From positions 1 to 64,000 of the forward strand of contig NZ_QPIB01000007.1 in assembly GCF_003671765.1 (NCBI RefSeq): a DNA stretch of 64,000 nucleotides, written 5' to 3'. Of the stretch, positions 29,082 to 36,237 are shown one piece after another (position 1 is the stretch's first letter; each line of letters starts with the position of its first letter). Made by a program: the position numbers and the translations under genes. Below the pieces are notes generated by a model. That model searched no databases and was not told where the DNA came from. It was given only the letters and a program-made list of their open reading frames with translations. The stretch comes from Xenophilus sp. E41 (GTDB lineage: Bacteria > Pseudomonadota > Gammaproteobacteria > Burkholderiales > Burkholderiaceae_C).

Positions 29082-30059
29082 TCAGTCCACCTGCACACCG
29101 GCGTCGTTCACCGCCTGGCCCCACTTGCGGATCTCGCTGGCCAGGAAGCGACCGAAGTCGGCCGGCATCGTGATGGCCAGTTCGCTGCCCGTCGCACGGA
29201 TCGATTCCTGGATCTCGGGGCTGGCCGACGCACGCTGGATGGCTGCGTGCAGCGCGTTCACCGTGGCGGGCGGCGTGCCGGCCGGCGCCAGGAAGCCCAC
29301 CCAGGAGCTGATGTCGAAGCCCTTGAGCCCCTGCTCGTCGGCGGTGGGCACCTCGGGCAGCAGCGGGTTGCGCCTGGGGCTGGAGACGGCGAGCGCCTTG
29401 AGCTTGCCGGCCTTGACCTGCGGCAGAGTGGAGGCGAGCGCGTCGAACATGATCGGCACCTGCCCGGCCATCACGTCGTTGATGGCGGCCGGCGAGCCCT
29501 TGTAGGGGATGTGGTTGAGCTGCAGGCCGGCCTGGCGCTCGAGCACCACCATCGCGAGGTGGGCCGTGATGCCGTTGCCGCCCGAGGCGAAGTCCACCTT
29601 GCCCGGCCGCTGCTTCGCATACGCGATCAGCTCCCTGAGGTTGTTGGGCCCGAAGGAAGGCGTCGCCACCAGCAGCAGCGCGCCGGTGCTGACCTGCGCG
29701 ATCGGCGCGAAGTCCTTGAGCGTGTCGTAAGGCAGCTTCTTGTACAGCGTCGGGTTGATGGTCATCTGCCCCAGCGTGCCGAGCAGGATCGTGGTGCCGT
29801 CGGGCGCGCTCTTCTTCACCTCCTGCGCGCCAAGGCTGCCATTGGCGCCGGGGCGGTTGTCGACGATCACCGGCTGGCCGGTCTCCTTGGTGAGCGCGGC
29901 GGCGAAGTTGCGCGCCACGATGTCGACGGTCTGGCCGGCCGGGTAGCCGACCACGATGCGCAGCGGCCTGCCTGGCATGCCTTGCGCGAGTGCGGGGCCG
30001 GCGAGCGCCAGGCCGGCGAGGGCGGCCAGCGCGTGTCGGCGCGAAAGGGGGATCGGCAT
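29082..30059 (-). CDS. Bug/TctC substrate-binding protein 3
   Basis: A 325-residue periplasmic binding protein. The signal sequence MPIPLSRRHALAALAGLALA contains SRRHALA, a Tat-like twin arginine, with cleavage after ALAQ. Bug motifs: GRPLRIVVGYPAGQTVD, IVDNRPGANGSLGA and APDGTTIL. It lies between the PrpF-family gene (43 bp upstream) and the YrdC-like gene (50 bp downstream). No TTT permease is present nearby. Confidence 0.92.
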   Translation of the reverse strand: MPIPLSRRHALAALAGLALAGPALAQGMPGRPLRIVVGYPAGQTVDIVARNFAAALTKETGQPVIVDNRPGANGSLGAQEVKKSAPDGTTILLGTLGQMTINPTLYKKLPYDTLKDFAPIAQVSTGALLLVATPSFGPNNLRELIAYAKQRPGKVDFASGGNGITAHLAMVVLERQAGLQLNHIPYKGSPAAINDVMAGQVPIMFDALASTLPQVKAGKLKALAVSSPRRNPLLPEVPTADEQGLKGFDISSWVGFLAPAGTPPATVNALHAAIQRASASPEIQESIRATGSELAITMPADFGRFLASEIRKWGQAVNDAGVQVD

Positions 30060-30102
30060 GTCTGTCTCCGTGGTTCCGAATACGGGAAAGTCGAAGCGCG
30101 CT

Positions 30103-31275
30103 TCAGAGCGCGTCGCGCGGCACGTACACCGTGCCGGCCATGAGGCGGCGCGCCGTGCGCTGCAGGCCCAGCGCAGCGAAGTGCGTGTCGGCCGGTGTGG
30201 CACCGGGCCGGGCGACGACCTTCACGGTCATCACACCCAGCGGGTGGCCGATGCGCAGGGTGTCGGTGCCCGCGCGCTCGCCCACCGCCGCGTTCACCAG
30301 CGAACCCGGCACGCGCGAGGCGGCCGCCGTGCACATCGAGCCGGTGCCGGCCATGCTGTCGTGGCATTTGCCGAGGAACACCAGGCGTGCGCGCAGGTCG
30401 CAGTCGGCCGCCTTCAAGGTGGCATGGTTGGTGTCGATGTAGTCGGCCGGCGGCGCCACCAGCACCGCCAGCGGCAGGCCGGGCAGATGTACGTCCTTCC
30501 AGTCCTTGTAGAGCCCGATGCGTTCGCCGGCCTTGGATTGCAGTTCGCCGATCGCCTCGATCAGCGCGCGGTCGCCGCCGATGTCGGGTGGCAGCTCGCT
30601 GCCCGTGAGGCCGAGCGAACCCGCGGCGATGAACACGCAGGGCGTGGCCGCGTCCACGATCGAGACCTCGACGCGGCGGCCGTCCTCCAGCACGATGGTG
30701 TCGACCGCCTGGCCGGTGGGCAGCAGCCGGCCGGTCTTGGCGCCCAGCGTGTCGGTGTAGTCCATGAGGATCTCGGCACCGGTGCCGGGCACGCCGGCGA
30801 TGGCGCAGTCGCCCTGCACGCGCGCCTTGCCCTTCCTCACCTGCACCTTCGACACGAACACCGTGCCGGTGTTGGTGTTGTGGATGCGCACGGTGGTGAC
30901 GGGCTCCACGGCATCGACCAGGCCCTCGTCGATCGCGAAGGGGGCCACGGCCGAGGAGATGTTGCCGCAGTTGGCGTCGTAGCCGATCAGGTCGCGCTCG
31001 ACGTCGGCCTGCGCGAAGGTGTAGTCCACGTCGGCGCCGGGCCGCTCGGAACGCTTGATGATCGCGATCTTGGAGGTGACCAGGCGCGAGCCGCCCAGGC
31101 CGTCGATCTGCAGCACGTCGGGCGTGCCCATGGCACGCTTGAGCAGGCGGTCGCGTGCAGGGCCGGGAGCGGGCACATCGGCTTCGTGGAAGAACAGTGC
31201 CTTGCTGGTGCCGCCGCGCATGAGCACGCAGCGCACCTCGATCTGTTCGTTGTCCAGGGGGAGGGTGGGTGTCAT
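30103..31275 (-). CDS. PrpF-family isomerase (methylitaconate/aconitate isomerase-like)
   Basis: A 390-residue member of the PrpF/DUF453 family, with two diaminopimelate-epimerase-like halves. Signatures: RCVLMRGGTSKALFFHE (about residues 15-31), DANCGNISSAVAPFAI with the first catalytic Cys (about 100-115), and CHDSMAGTGSMCTAAAS in the second half. Known members move a C=C bond or cis/trans-isomerise polycarboxylates: PrpF on 2-methylaconitate, GalD on oxalomesaconate, Mii on 3-methylitaconate. Together with the LeuCD-like hydratase and C-C lyase here, an isomerase role opening the hydration step is likely. Confidence 0.9.
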   Translation of the reverse strand: MTPTLPLDNEQIEVRCVLMRGGTSKALFFHEADVPAPGPARDRLLKRAMGTPDVLQIDGLGGSRLVTSKIAIIKRSERPGADVDYTFAQADVERDLIGYDANCGNISSAVAPFAIDEGLVDAVEPVTTVRIHNTNTGTVFVSKVQVRKGKARVQGDCAIAGVPGTGAEILMDYTDTLGAKTGRLLPTGQAVDTIVLEDGRRVEVSIVDAATPCVFIAAGSLGLTGSELPPDIGGDRALIEAIGELQSKAGERIGLYKDWKDVHLPGLPLAVLVAPPADYIDTNHATLKAADCDLRARLVFLGKCHDSMAGTGSMCTAAASRVPGSLVNAAVGERAGTDTLRIGHPLGVMTVKVVARPGATPADTHFAALGLQRTARRLMAGTVYVPRDAL

Positions 31276-31297
31276 CGATGCTTCCAGGGTGCTGCGC

Positions 31298-32287
31298 TCA
31301 TTCCAGCGGGTAGCGCTTGACCAGCGCGCCCAGGCGCTCGCTCTCCTCGCGCACCTGCGTGACGAAGTCGGCGGGCTCGTTCACCACCGGCTCGGCGCCC
31401 GCGGCGGCAATGGTCTGGCGCACGTCGTTGTCCTTCACCGCCTCGCGCAGTGCGGCGACGATGCCCTGCTGCACCGGCGCGGGCGTGCCCTTGGGCGCGA
31501 AGAGGCCGAACCAGGTCACCGACTGGAACTGCGGGAAGCCCGCCTCGGCGGTGGTCGGCACGTCGGGCAGCGCGGCGGCGCGCGTGCGCCCCTGCGTGGC
31601 CAGGATCCGCAGGGTGCCGGCCTTGTGGTGCGGCATGGCGGCCGTGATGCCGGTGAAGGCGAAGTTCACGTTGTTGGCGATCATGTCCGTCACGATCGCA
31701 CCCGTGCCGCGGTAGTTGACGGTGATGAGTCCCGGCAGCGGCACCTCGGCGGCGATCTGCTTGGCGCTCACCCGCGCCAGCGTCTCGCCGCTGGCGATCG
31801 AACAGGGCTGCGGCGCCTTCTGGCAGTACTGGAAGAGCTCGGGCAGCGTCTTCACCGGCAGCCTCGCACTGACAACGATGGCGGCCGGCGATTGCGACAC
31901 GGCCGTCACCGGTGCGAGCTGCGCCAGCGGGTCGATGCCCTTGAGCCCCGGCGTGTACCGGGTCAGCACGATGGCCGGCACCTGCAGCAGCAGGGTGTAG
32001 CCGTCGGGCTTGGCTTCCATCACGCGCCTCGTGCCGATCAGGCCGTCGGCGCCGGGCAGGTTCTCGACCACCACCGCCTGCTTCCACAGCACGCCCAACT
32101 GCTTGGCCACGGCGCGCGCGGTCGCGTCGGTGCCGCCGCCGGCCGAGTACGGAACGATCAGCGTCACGGGCCGCTCCGGACGCCAGGGCGCGGGCTGCGC
32201 CGCCGAAGTGGTTGCTATGAAAAAGATAGCTGCTCCCGCAAGCAGTGCGGGCGCTGCGGGCCGCTTTCGCTTGAATTCCTGTGGCAT
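31298..32287 (-). CDS. Bug/TctC substrate-binding protein 4 (repeat-derived signal peptide)
   Basis: A 329-residue periplasmic binding protein with Bug motifs RPVTLIVPYSAGGGTDATAR, VVENLPGADGLIG and KPDGYTLLLQ. The signal peptide MPQEFKRKRPAAPALLAGAA is encoded by a copy of the dispersed GCTAT-N7-ATAGC repeat (32214-32270). The basic n-region and hydrophobic core both come from repeat DNA read antisense. It remains a plausible Sec signal, with cleavage after TTSAAQ. It lies 55 bp after the LeuD-like gene and 22 bp before the PrpF-family gene. Confidence 0.9.
   Translation of the reverse strand: MPQEFKRKRPAAPALLAGAAIFFIATTSAAQPAPWRPERPVTLIVPYSAGGGTDATARAVAKQLGVLWKQAVVVENLPGADGLIGTRRVMEAKPDGYTLLLQVPAIVLTRYTPGLKGIDPLAQLAPVTAVSQSPAAIVVSARLPVKTLPELFQYCQKAPQPCSIASGETLARVSAKQIAAEVPLPGLITVNYRGTGAIVTDMIANNVNFAFTGITAAMPHHKAGTLRILATQGRTRAAALPDVPTTAEAGFPQFQSVTWFGLFAPKGTPAPVQQGIVAALREAVKDNDVRQTIAAAGAEPVVNEPADFVTQVREESERLGALVKRYPLE
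32214..32272 (+). repeat. GCTAT-N7-ATAGC hairpin repeat, copy 4 (inside a CDS)
   Basis: GCTATGAAAAAGATAGC (32214-32230), then TGCTCCCGCAAGCAGTGCGG and GCGCTGCGGGCCGCTTT. This is the same two-hairpin plan as the intergenic copies, but it lies wholly within the 5' end of the Bug 4 gene on the opposite strand and encodes its signal peptide. Confidence 0.8.
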
Positions 32288-32342
32288 GTTGTCTCCGTGG
32301 GCGGTGCCCTGTGCTTGTTGTTGTCGGCGCAGTCGCAGCGGG

Positions 32343-32969
32343 CTACGGGCGCGGCCGGGCCGTGGGCCAGGCCCAGGGGCGCCGCTGCCGGTCGGCGGCC
32401 TGCCAGGCGCGGATCAGGGCGTCGTCCTTGAGCGTCAGGCCGATGTCATCCAGCCCGTGCAGCAGCGCTTCGCGACGCAGCGGGTCGATGGTGAAGGGGA
32501 TTGCCTGGCCCTCTGGCGTCGTCACGGCGCAGGCCTGCAGGTCGACCGTCACGGGCGCGCCGCCCCCGCATTGCGCGGCGAGCGCCTGCACCTGCGCGAT
32601 GGGCAGCGTGATCGGCAGCACGCCGTTCTGGAAGCAGTTGCTCCAGAAGATGTCGCCGTAGCTCGGCGCGATCACGCAGCGCACGCCGATGCCCTGCAGC
32701 GCCCACACGGCGCCCTCGCGCGAGGAGCCGCAGCCGAAGTTCTCGGCCGCCAGCAGCACCGGTGCGCCCTGAAAGCGCGGCGCGTTCAGCACGCAGTCGG
32801 CGTCCTCGCTGCCGTCGGGGCGGCGGCGCAAGGCCTCGAAGGCGTAGTGGCCCAGCTCGGTCTTGCCCAGTGTGGTCAGGCGCTCGATGCGGATGATGAC
32901 ATCGGTATCGACGTTGGGCCGCATCAGCGGCACGGCCGGGCCGGTGACGGTGGTGAAGGGCGTGTTCAT
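32343..32969 (-). CDS. LeuD-like hydratase small subunit
   Basis: A 208-residue swivel subunit of an aconitase-superfamily hydro-lyase. It has the small-subunit pattern NVDTDVIIRIERLTTLGK and ENFGCGSSREGAVWAL, with the Ser/Arg residues that bind the substrate carboxylate. It overlaps the large subunit gene by four bases (ATGA). It resembles LeuD (isopropylmalate isomerase) but is regulated and placed with catabolic genes, so a dimethylmaleate/citraconate-type hydratase is more likely than leucine synthesis (inference). Confidence 0.9.
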   Translation of the reverse strand: MNTPFTTVTGPAVPLMRPNVDTDVIIRIERLTTLGKTELGHYAFEALRRRPDGSEDADCVLNAPRFQGAPVLLAAENFGCGSSREGAVWALQGIGVRCVIAPSYGDIFWSNCFQNGVLPITLPIAQVQALAAQCGGGAPVTVDLQACAVTTPEGQAIPFTIDPLRREALLHGLDDIGLTLKDDALIRAWQAADRQRRPWAWPTARPRP

Positions 32970-34369
32970 GCCAGATTCCGTACGTCGGTGATGCGGCCGA
33001 TGACCGCGGCGGCGGCAGCCATCGCGGGGCTCGCCAGGTGGGTGCGCGCACCGGGGCCCTGCCGGCCGACGAAGTTGCGGTTGGAGGTGGAGACCGAGCG
33101 CTGCTGCGGCGGCACCTGCTCGCCGTTGGCGGCCACGCACATGCTGCAGCCGGGCTCGCGCCACTCGAAGCCCGCGGCGGCGAAGACGTCGTGCAGGCCC
33201 TCGGCTTCGGCGGCGCGCTTGACGTTCTCGGAGCCCGGCACGACCCAGGCGCGCACGCCCTCGGCCACGCGCCGGCCGCGCGCCACCTCGGCAGCGGCGC
33301 GCAGGTCCGCCAGGCGCGAGTTGGCGCAGGAGCCGATGAACACCCAGTCCACCGCCGTGCCGGCGATGGGTGCATTGGCCTGCAGGCCCATGTAGTCGAG
33401 CGCCGCGCCCCAGGCCTCGCGGTCGGTGGCTGTGGCGGCACGCGACGGGTCGGGCACGGCGCCGTCGATGGCGATCGCATGCTCGGGGCTGGTGCCCCAG
33501 GTGATCGTCGGCGCGACGGCAGCGGCGTCGATGGTCTCTTCGCGGTCGAACGCCGCATCGGCATCGCTGGCCAGCGTGCGCCAGTGGGCGGCCGCGGCCT
33601 CGAAGGCCTCGCCCTGCGGCGCGTACGGGCGGCCGCGCAGCCAGTCGATGGTGGTCTCGTCGGGCGCGACCATGCCGAAGCGCGCGCCCAGCTCCACGCT
33701 GAGGTTGCACAGGGTCAGGCGGCCCTCGACGTCCAGCGCCTCGACGGCCGGGCCGGCGAATTCGATCGCGTAGCCCACGCCCGCGGCAGCCCCCAGGCGG
33801 CCGATGACGTGCAGCGCGAGGTCCTTGGCCGTCACGCCGGCCGCCAGGCGGCCCTCGCAGCGGATGCGCATGCGCCGCGGCTTCTGCTGGCGCAGCGTCT
33901 GCGTGGCCAGCGCGTGCGTGCTCTCGGACGAGCCCACGCCGAAGGCCATCGCGCCCAGGCCGCCGTTGGTGCAGGTGTGGCTGTCGCCGCAGATCACCGT
34001 GAGGCCGGGCAGCACGATGCCCATCTCCGGGCCCATCACGTGCACGATGCCCTGGCCGGGCTCGCCCAGGTCGAACAGCTGCACGCCCATCGCGCCGGTG
34101 AGCTGCTTCAGGCCCGCGTGCAGCTTGCCGCCCAGCGGGAAGGTGGTGGCCACGCGGCCCGGCTGGCTCGACACGGCATGGTCAGGCGTGGCGAAGACGA
34201 GCTCGGGGTCGTGCAGCGCCATGCCGCGCGTGCGCACGTCGTTCAGCGCCGGCGGCCCCGACAGATCGTGCAGCAGGTGGCGGTCGATGTGCAGCAGCGC
34301 CCAGCCGTCACCGAGCTCGCGGATGACGTGGGCGTCCCACAGCTTGTCGAAGAGGGTGCGGGGCGGCAT
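32966..34369 (-). CDS. LeuC-like hydratase large subunit
   Basis: A 467-residue aconitase-superfamily subunit carrying the [4Fe-4S] cluster. The three Cys ligands are visible in IGSCANSR and the PGCSMC pair, and the substrate-binding VICGDSHTCTNGG and SNRNFVGRQG motifs are present. Length is that of LeuC (about 466). With the small subunit it would hydrate or isomerise a dicarboxylate. It starts one base from the stop of the lyase gene and overlaps the small subunit gene, giving an equimolar pair. Substrate is inferred from the operon, not from motifs. Confidence 0.92.
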   Translation of the reverse strand: MPPRTLFDKLWDAHVIRELGDGWALLHIDRHLLHDLSGPPALNDVRTRGMALHDPELVFATPDHAVSSQPGRVATTFPLGGKLHAGLKQLTGAMGVQLFDLGEPGQGIVHVMGPEMGIVLPGLTVICGDSHTCTNGGLGAMAFGVGSSESTHALATQTLRQQKPRRMRIRCEGRLAAGVTAKDLALHVIGRLGAAAGVGYAIEFAGPAVEALDVEGRLTLCNLSVELGARFGMVAPDETTIDWLRGRPYAPQGEAFEAAAAHWRTLASDADAAFDREETIDAAAVAPTITWGTSPEHAIAIDGAVPDPSRAATATDREAWGAALDYMGLQANAPIAGTAVDWVFIGSCANSRLADLRAAAEVARGRRVAEGVRAWVVPGSENVKRAAEAEGLHDVFAAAGFEWREPGCSMCVAANGEQVPPQQRSVSTSNRNFVGRQGPGARTHLASPAMAAAAAVIGRITDVRNLA

Positions 34370-34370
34370 G

Positions 34371-35261
34371 TCAGGCGCCCATGGTTGCGCCGGCGTTGAA
34401 GCGCGTGCGCAGCGCGTCCCACTCGTCGGCGCCGAAGCGGCGGAAGGTCTGCGCCACGGTGGCGCTGGTGGTGGGCGCCTGCATCGTGGCCTTGACCTCG
34501 GCGAGCGCGGCGTCGCCCGCCTCGATGGCGGCCTTGAGCATCAGGCCGGGCAGGATCGCGAGCCTGTAGCCCATCTCCTCGGCCTGGCGCAGGTCATGCA
34601 CCGGCGTGCGGCCGCCGGGCACCACGTTGAGCAGGCAGGCGCCCTTCACGCGGCGCGGCACGAGGGCAGCCTCCTCGACCGATTGCGTGGCCTCGACGAA
34701 GGCCATGTCGGCGCCCGCGTCGAGCGCGGCCTCGGCCCGCCACAGGGCCTCTTCCAGGCCCAGCATGGCGCGTGCGTCGGTGCGCGCGATGAGGAAGAAG
34801 TCGGGCGTGCGGCGTGCCTCCACCGCAGCGCGGATCTTCGAAACGAACTCGTCGCGCGAGATGACCTCCTTGCCGTCGAGGTGGCCGCAGCGCTTGGGCG
34901 AGACCTGGTCCTCGATGTGGATGGCGGCCACGCCGCGCGCCTCGTACTCGCGCACGGTGCGCGTCATGTTCAGCTCGTTGCCGTAGCCGGTGTCGGCGTC
35001 GGCGATCAGCGGGATCTGCACCGAGCGCGCCATCACGGCCGCGTTCTCCACCATCTCGCTCATCGTGAGCAGGCCGAAGTCGGGAAAGCCGCGCGCCGCC
35101 GAGGTGCCCGCGCCGGTCATGTAGCAGGCGCCGAAGCCGGCCTGCTCGATCAGGCGCGCGCCGATGCCGTCGTAGGCGCCGGGGGCGATGCGCAGACCGG
35201 GCGCGGCGAGCTGCTGGCGCAGGCGGGCGCCAGCGCTGACGGGCGGGAGGGGGGTGCTCAT
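34371..35261 (-). CDS. Isocitrate lyase/PEP mutase-family C-C lyase
   Basis: A 296-residue TIM-barrel enzyme. Mg-binding acids are in LIADADTGYGN (about residues 85-95). The catalytic loop is SPKRCGHLDGKEV (about 120-132), matching the K(K/R)CGH loop of isocitrate, 2-methylisocitrate and 2,3-dimethylmalate lyases. Such enzymes split a 2-hydroxy-dicarboxylate by retro-aldol cleavage into a 2-oxoacid plus a carboxylate. Its ATG at 35261 is the first of the operon, facing the GntR gene. Specificity cannot be fixed by eye; dimethylmalate or methylmalate lyase fits the partner enzymes best. Confidence 0.9.
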   Translation of the reverse strand: MSTPLPPVSAGARLRQQLAAPGLRIAPGAYDGIGARLIEQAGFGACYMTGAGTSAARGFPDFGLLTMSEMVENAAVMARSVQIPLIADADTGYGNELNMTRTVREYEARGVAAIHIEDQVSPKRCGHLDGKEVISRDEFVSKIRAAVEARRTPDFFLIARTDARAMLGLEEALWRAEAALDAGADMAFVEATQSVEEAALVPRRVKGACLLNVVPGGRTPVHDLRQAEEMGYRLAILPGLMLKAAIEAGDAALAEVKATMQAPTTSATVAQTFRRFGADEWDALRTRFNAGATMGA

Positions 35262-35312
35262 GGGCGATGTCTCCTGATTGGGGCCGACCGGATCACGCTT
35301 TCACCGCGCCGG

Positions 35313-35336
35313 TGTTGTTCTATTATTATGACAACA
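35313..35336. promoter_or_regulatory. Inverted repeat, probable GntR operator
   Basis: Arms TGTTGT (35313-35318) and ACAACA (35331-35336) surround an AT-rich core in the 133-bp gap between the divergent lyase operon and the HutC/GntR gene. The core holds TATTAT (35321-35326), a possible plus-strand -10 element. The AT-rich island stands out from the high-GC flanks. Size, symmetry and position suit a GntR-family operator controlling both directions (inference). Confidence 0.55.
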
Positions 35337-35394
35337 TCAACACAAGTCAACCGGCTATGCTTCGACGCCCGCTCCAAGCGCTCAGCCGACCCCG

Positions 35395-36213
35395 ATGAAG
35401 CCCGTGAATGCCCTGCCCGACACCGAAGCTCTGCCCGTCGGCCGCACCCCTGGCACGGCGTTGCATCGCCAGCTTTTCATGGTGCTGCGCGACGAGATCG
35501 TGCGGGGCGAGTACGCGTCGGGCCTGTTGCCCAAGGAAGAGGCGCTCTGCGAGCGCTTCGGCGTCTCGCGCATCACGGTGCGGAGGGCGCTGGCCGACCT
35601 CGCAGCCCAGGGGCTGGTGGAGCGTCGACACGGACGCGGCACCTTCGTGCGCGAGGACCGCCTGCCGCTGGCGCGCGCGCGGCCCAGCCTGAGCCTGATC
35701 GACAGCCTGCGCCAGGCCGCGATCGACACGCAGGTGCAGGTGCTTCGCGTGGAGCAGACCGAGCCGCCACTTGACGTGGCGGCAATGCTGCAGCTCGCGC
35801 CCGGCGAGAAGGCGGTGCACGCCCTGCGCCTGCGCAGCATCGATGGCACGCCCGTGATGCTGACCGACGCCTGGGTGCCGGCGCGCCTGGGCAAGCAGGT
35901 GACGGCCGCCACGCTGCGCAAGCAGGCGCTCTACGAGATCCTGCTGGCGCAGGGCGTGAAGTTCGGCCGCGTGATCCAGGAGATCACGGCCGAGGTGAGC
36001 GACCCGGTGCGCGCCCGCCTCATGCAGACCGAGGTCGGCATGCCGCTGTTGAAGATCGTGCGCGTGATCCATGACCCACAGGCGCGGCCGGTGCAGTACA
36101 TCACCGTGACCATGACGCCCGAGCGCAGCCGCATCCTCATGGACATCCCGGGCGAGACGGTCAACACGCTCAGCGCCGGGCAGTTCGTGCACGAGGTGCC
36201 CGCGGCGCGCTGA
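35395..36213 (+). CDS. HutC-subfamily GntR transcriptional regulator
   Basis: A 272-residue regulator. The N-terminal winged helix-turn-helix (about residues 20-90) has LHRQLFMVLRDEIVRGEY and CERFGVSRITVRRALADL. The C-terminal UTRA effector domain (about 110-260) is of the HutC type, which binds small metabolites. It is divergent from the eleven-gene catabolic operon and is the obvious candidate repressor, with the pathway substrate or intermediate as inducer (inference). It is convergent with the phospholipase C gene (24 bp). Confidence 0.92.
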   Translation: MKPVNALPDTEALPVGRTPGTALHRQLFMVLRDEIVRGEYASGLLPKEEALCERFGVSRITVRRALADLAAQGLVERRHGRGTFVREDRLPLARARPSLSLIDSLRQAAIDTQVQVLRVEQTEPPLDVAAMLQLAPGEKAVHALRLRSIDGTPVMLTDAWVPARLGKQVTAATLRKQALYEILLAQGVKFGRVIQEITAEVSDPVRARLMQTEVGMPLLKIVRVIHDPQARPVQYITVTMTPERSRILMDIPGETVNTLSAGQFVHEVPAAR

Positions 36214-36237
36214 GCGCGGCGCGCCACGGGCCGGGCG

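Noticed and set aside
32343-34369. leuCD of leucine biosynthesis
   Set aside because: No leuA or leuB nearby; the genes are locked between a C-C lyase and Bug/PrpF genes under a GntR regulator, so a catabolic hydratase is more likely.
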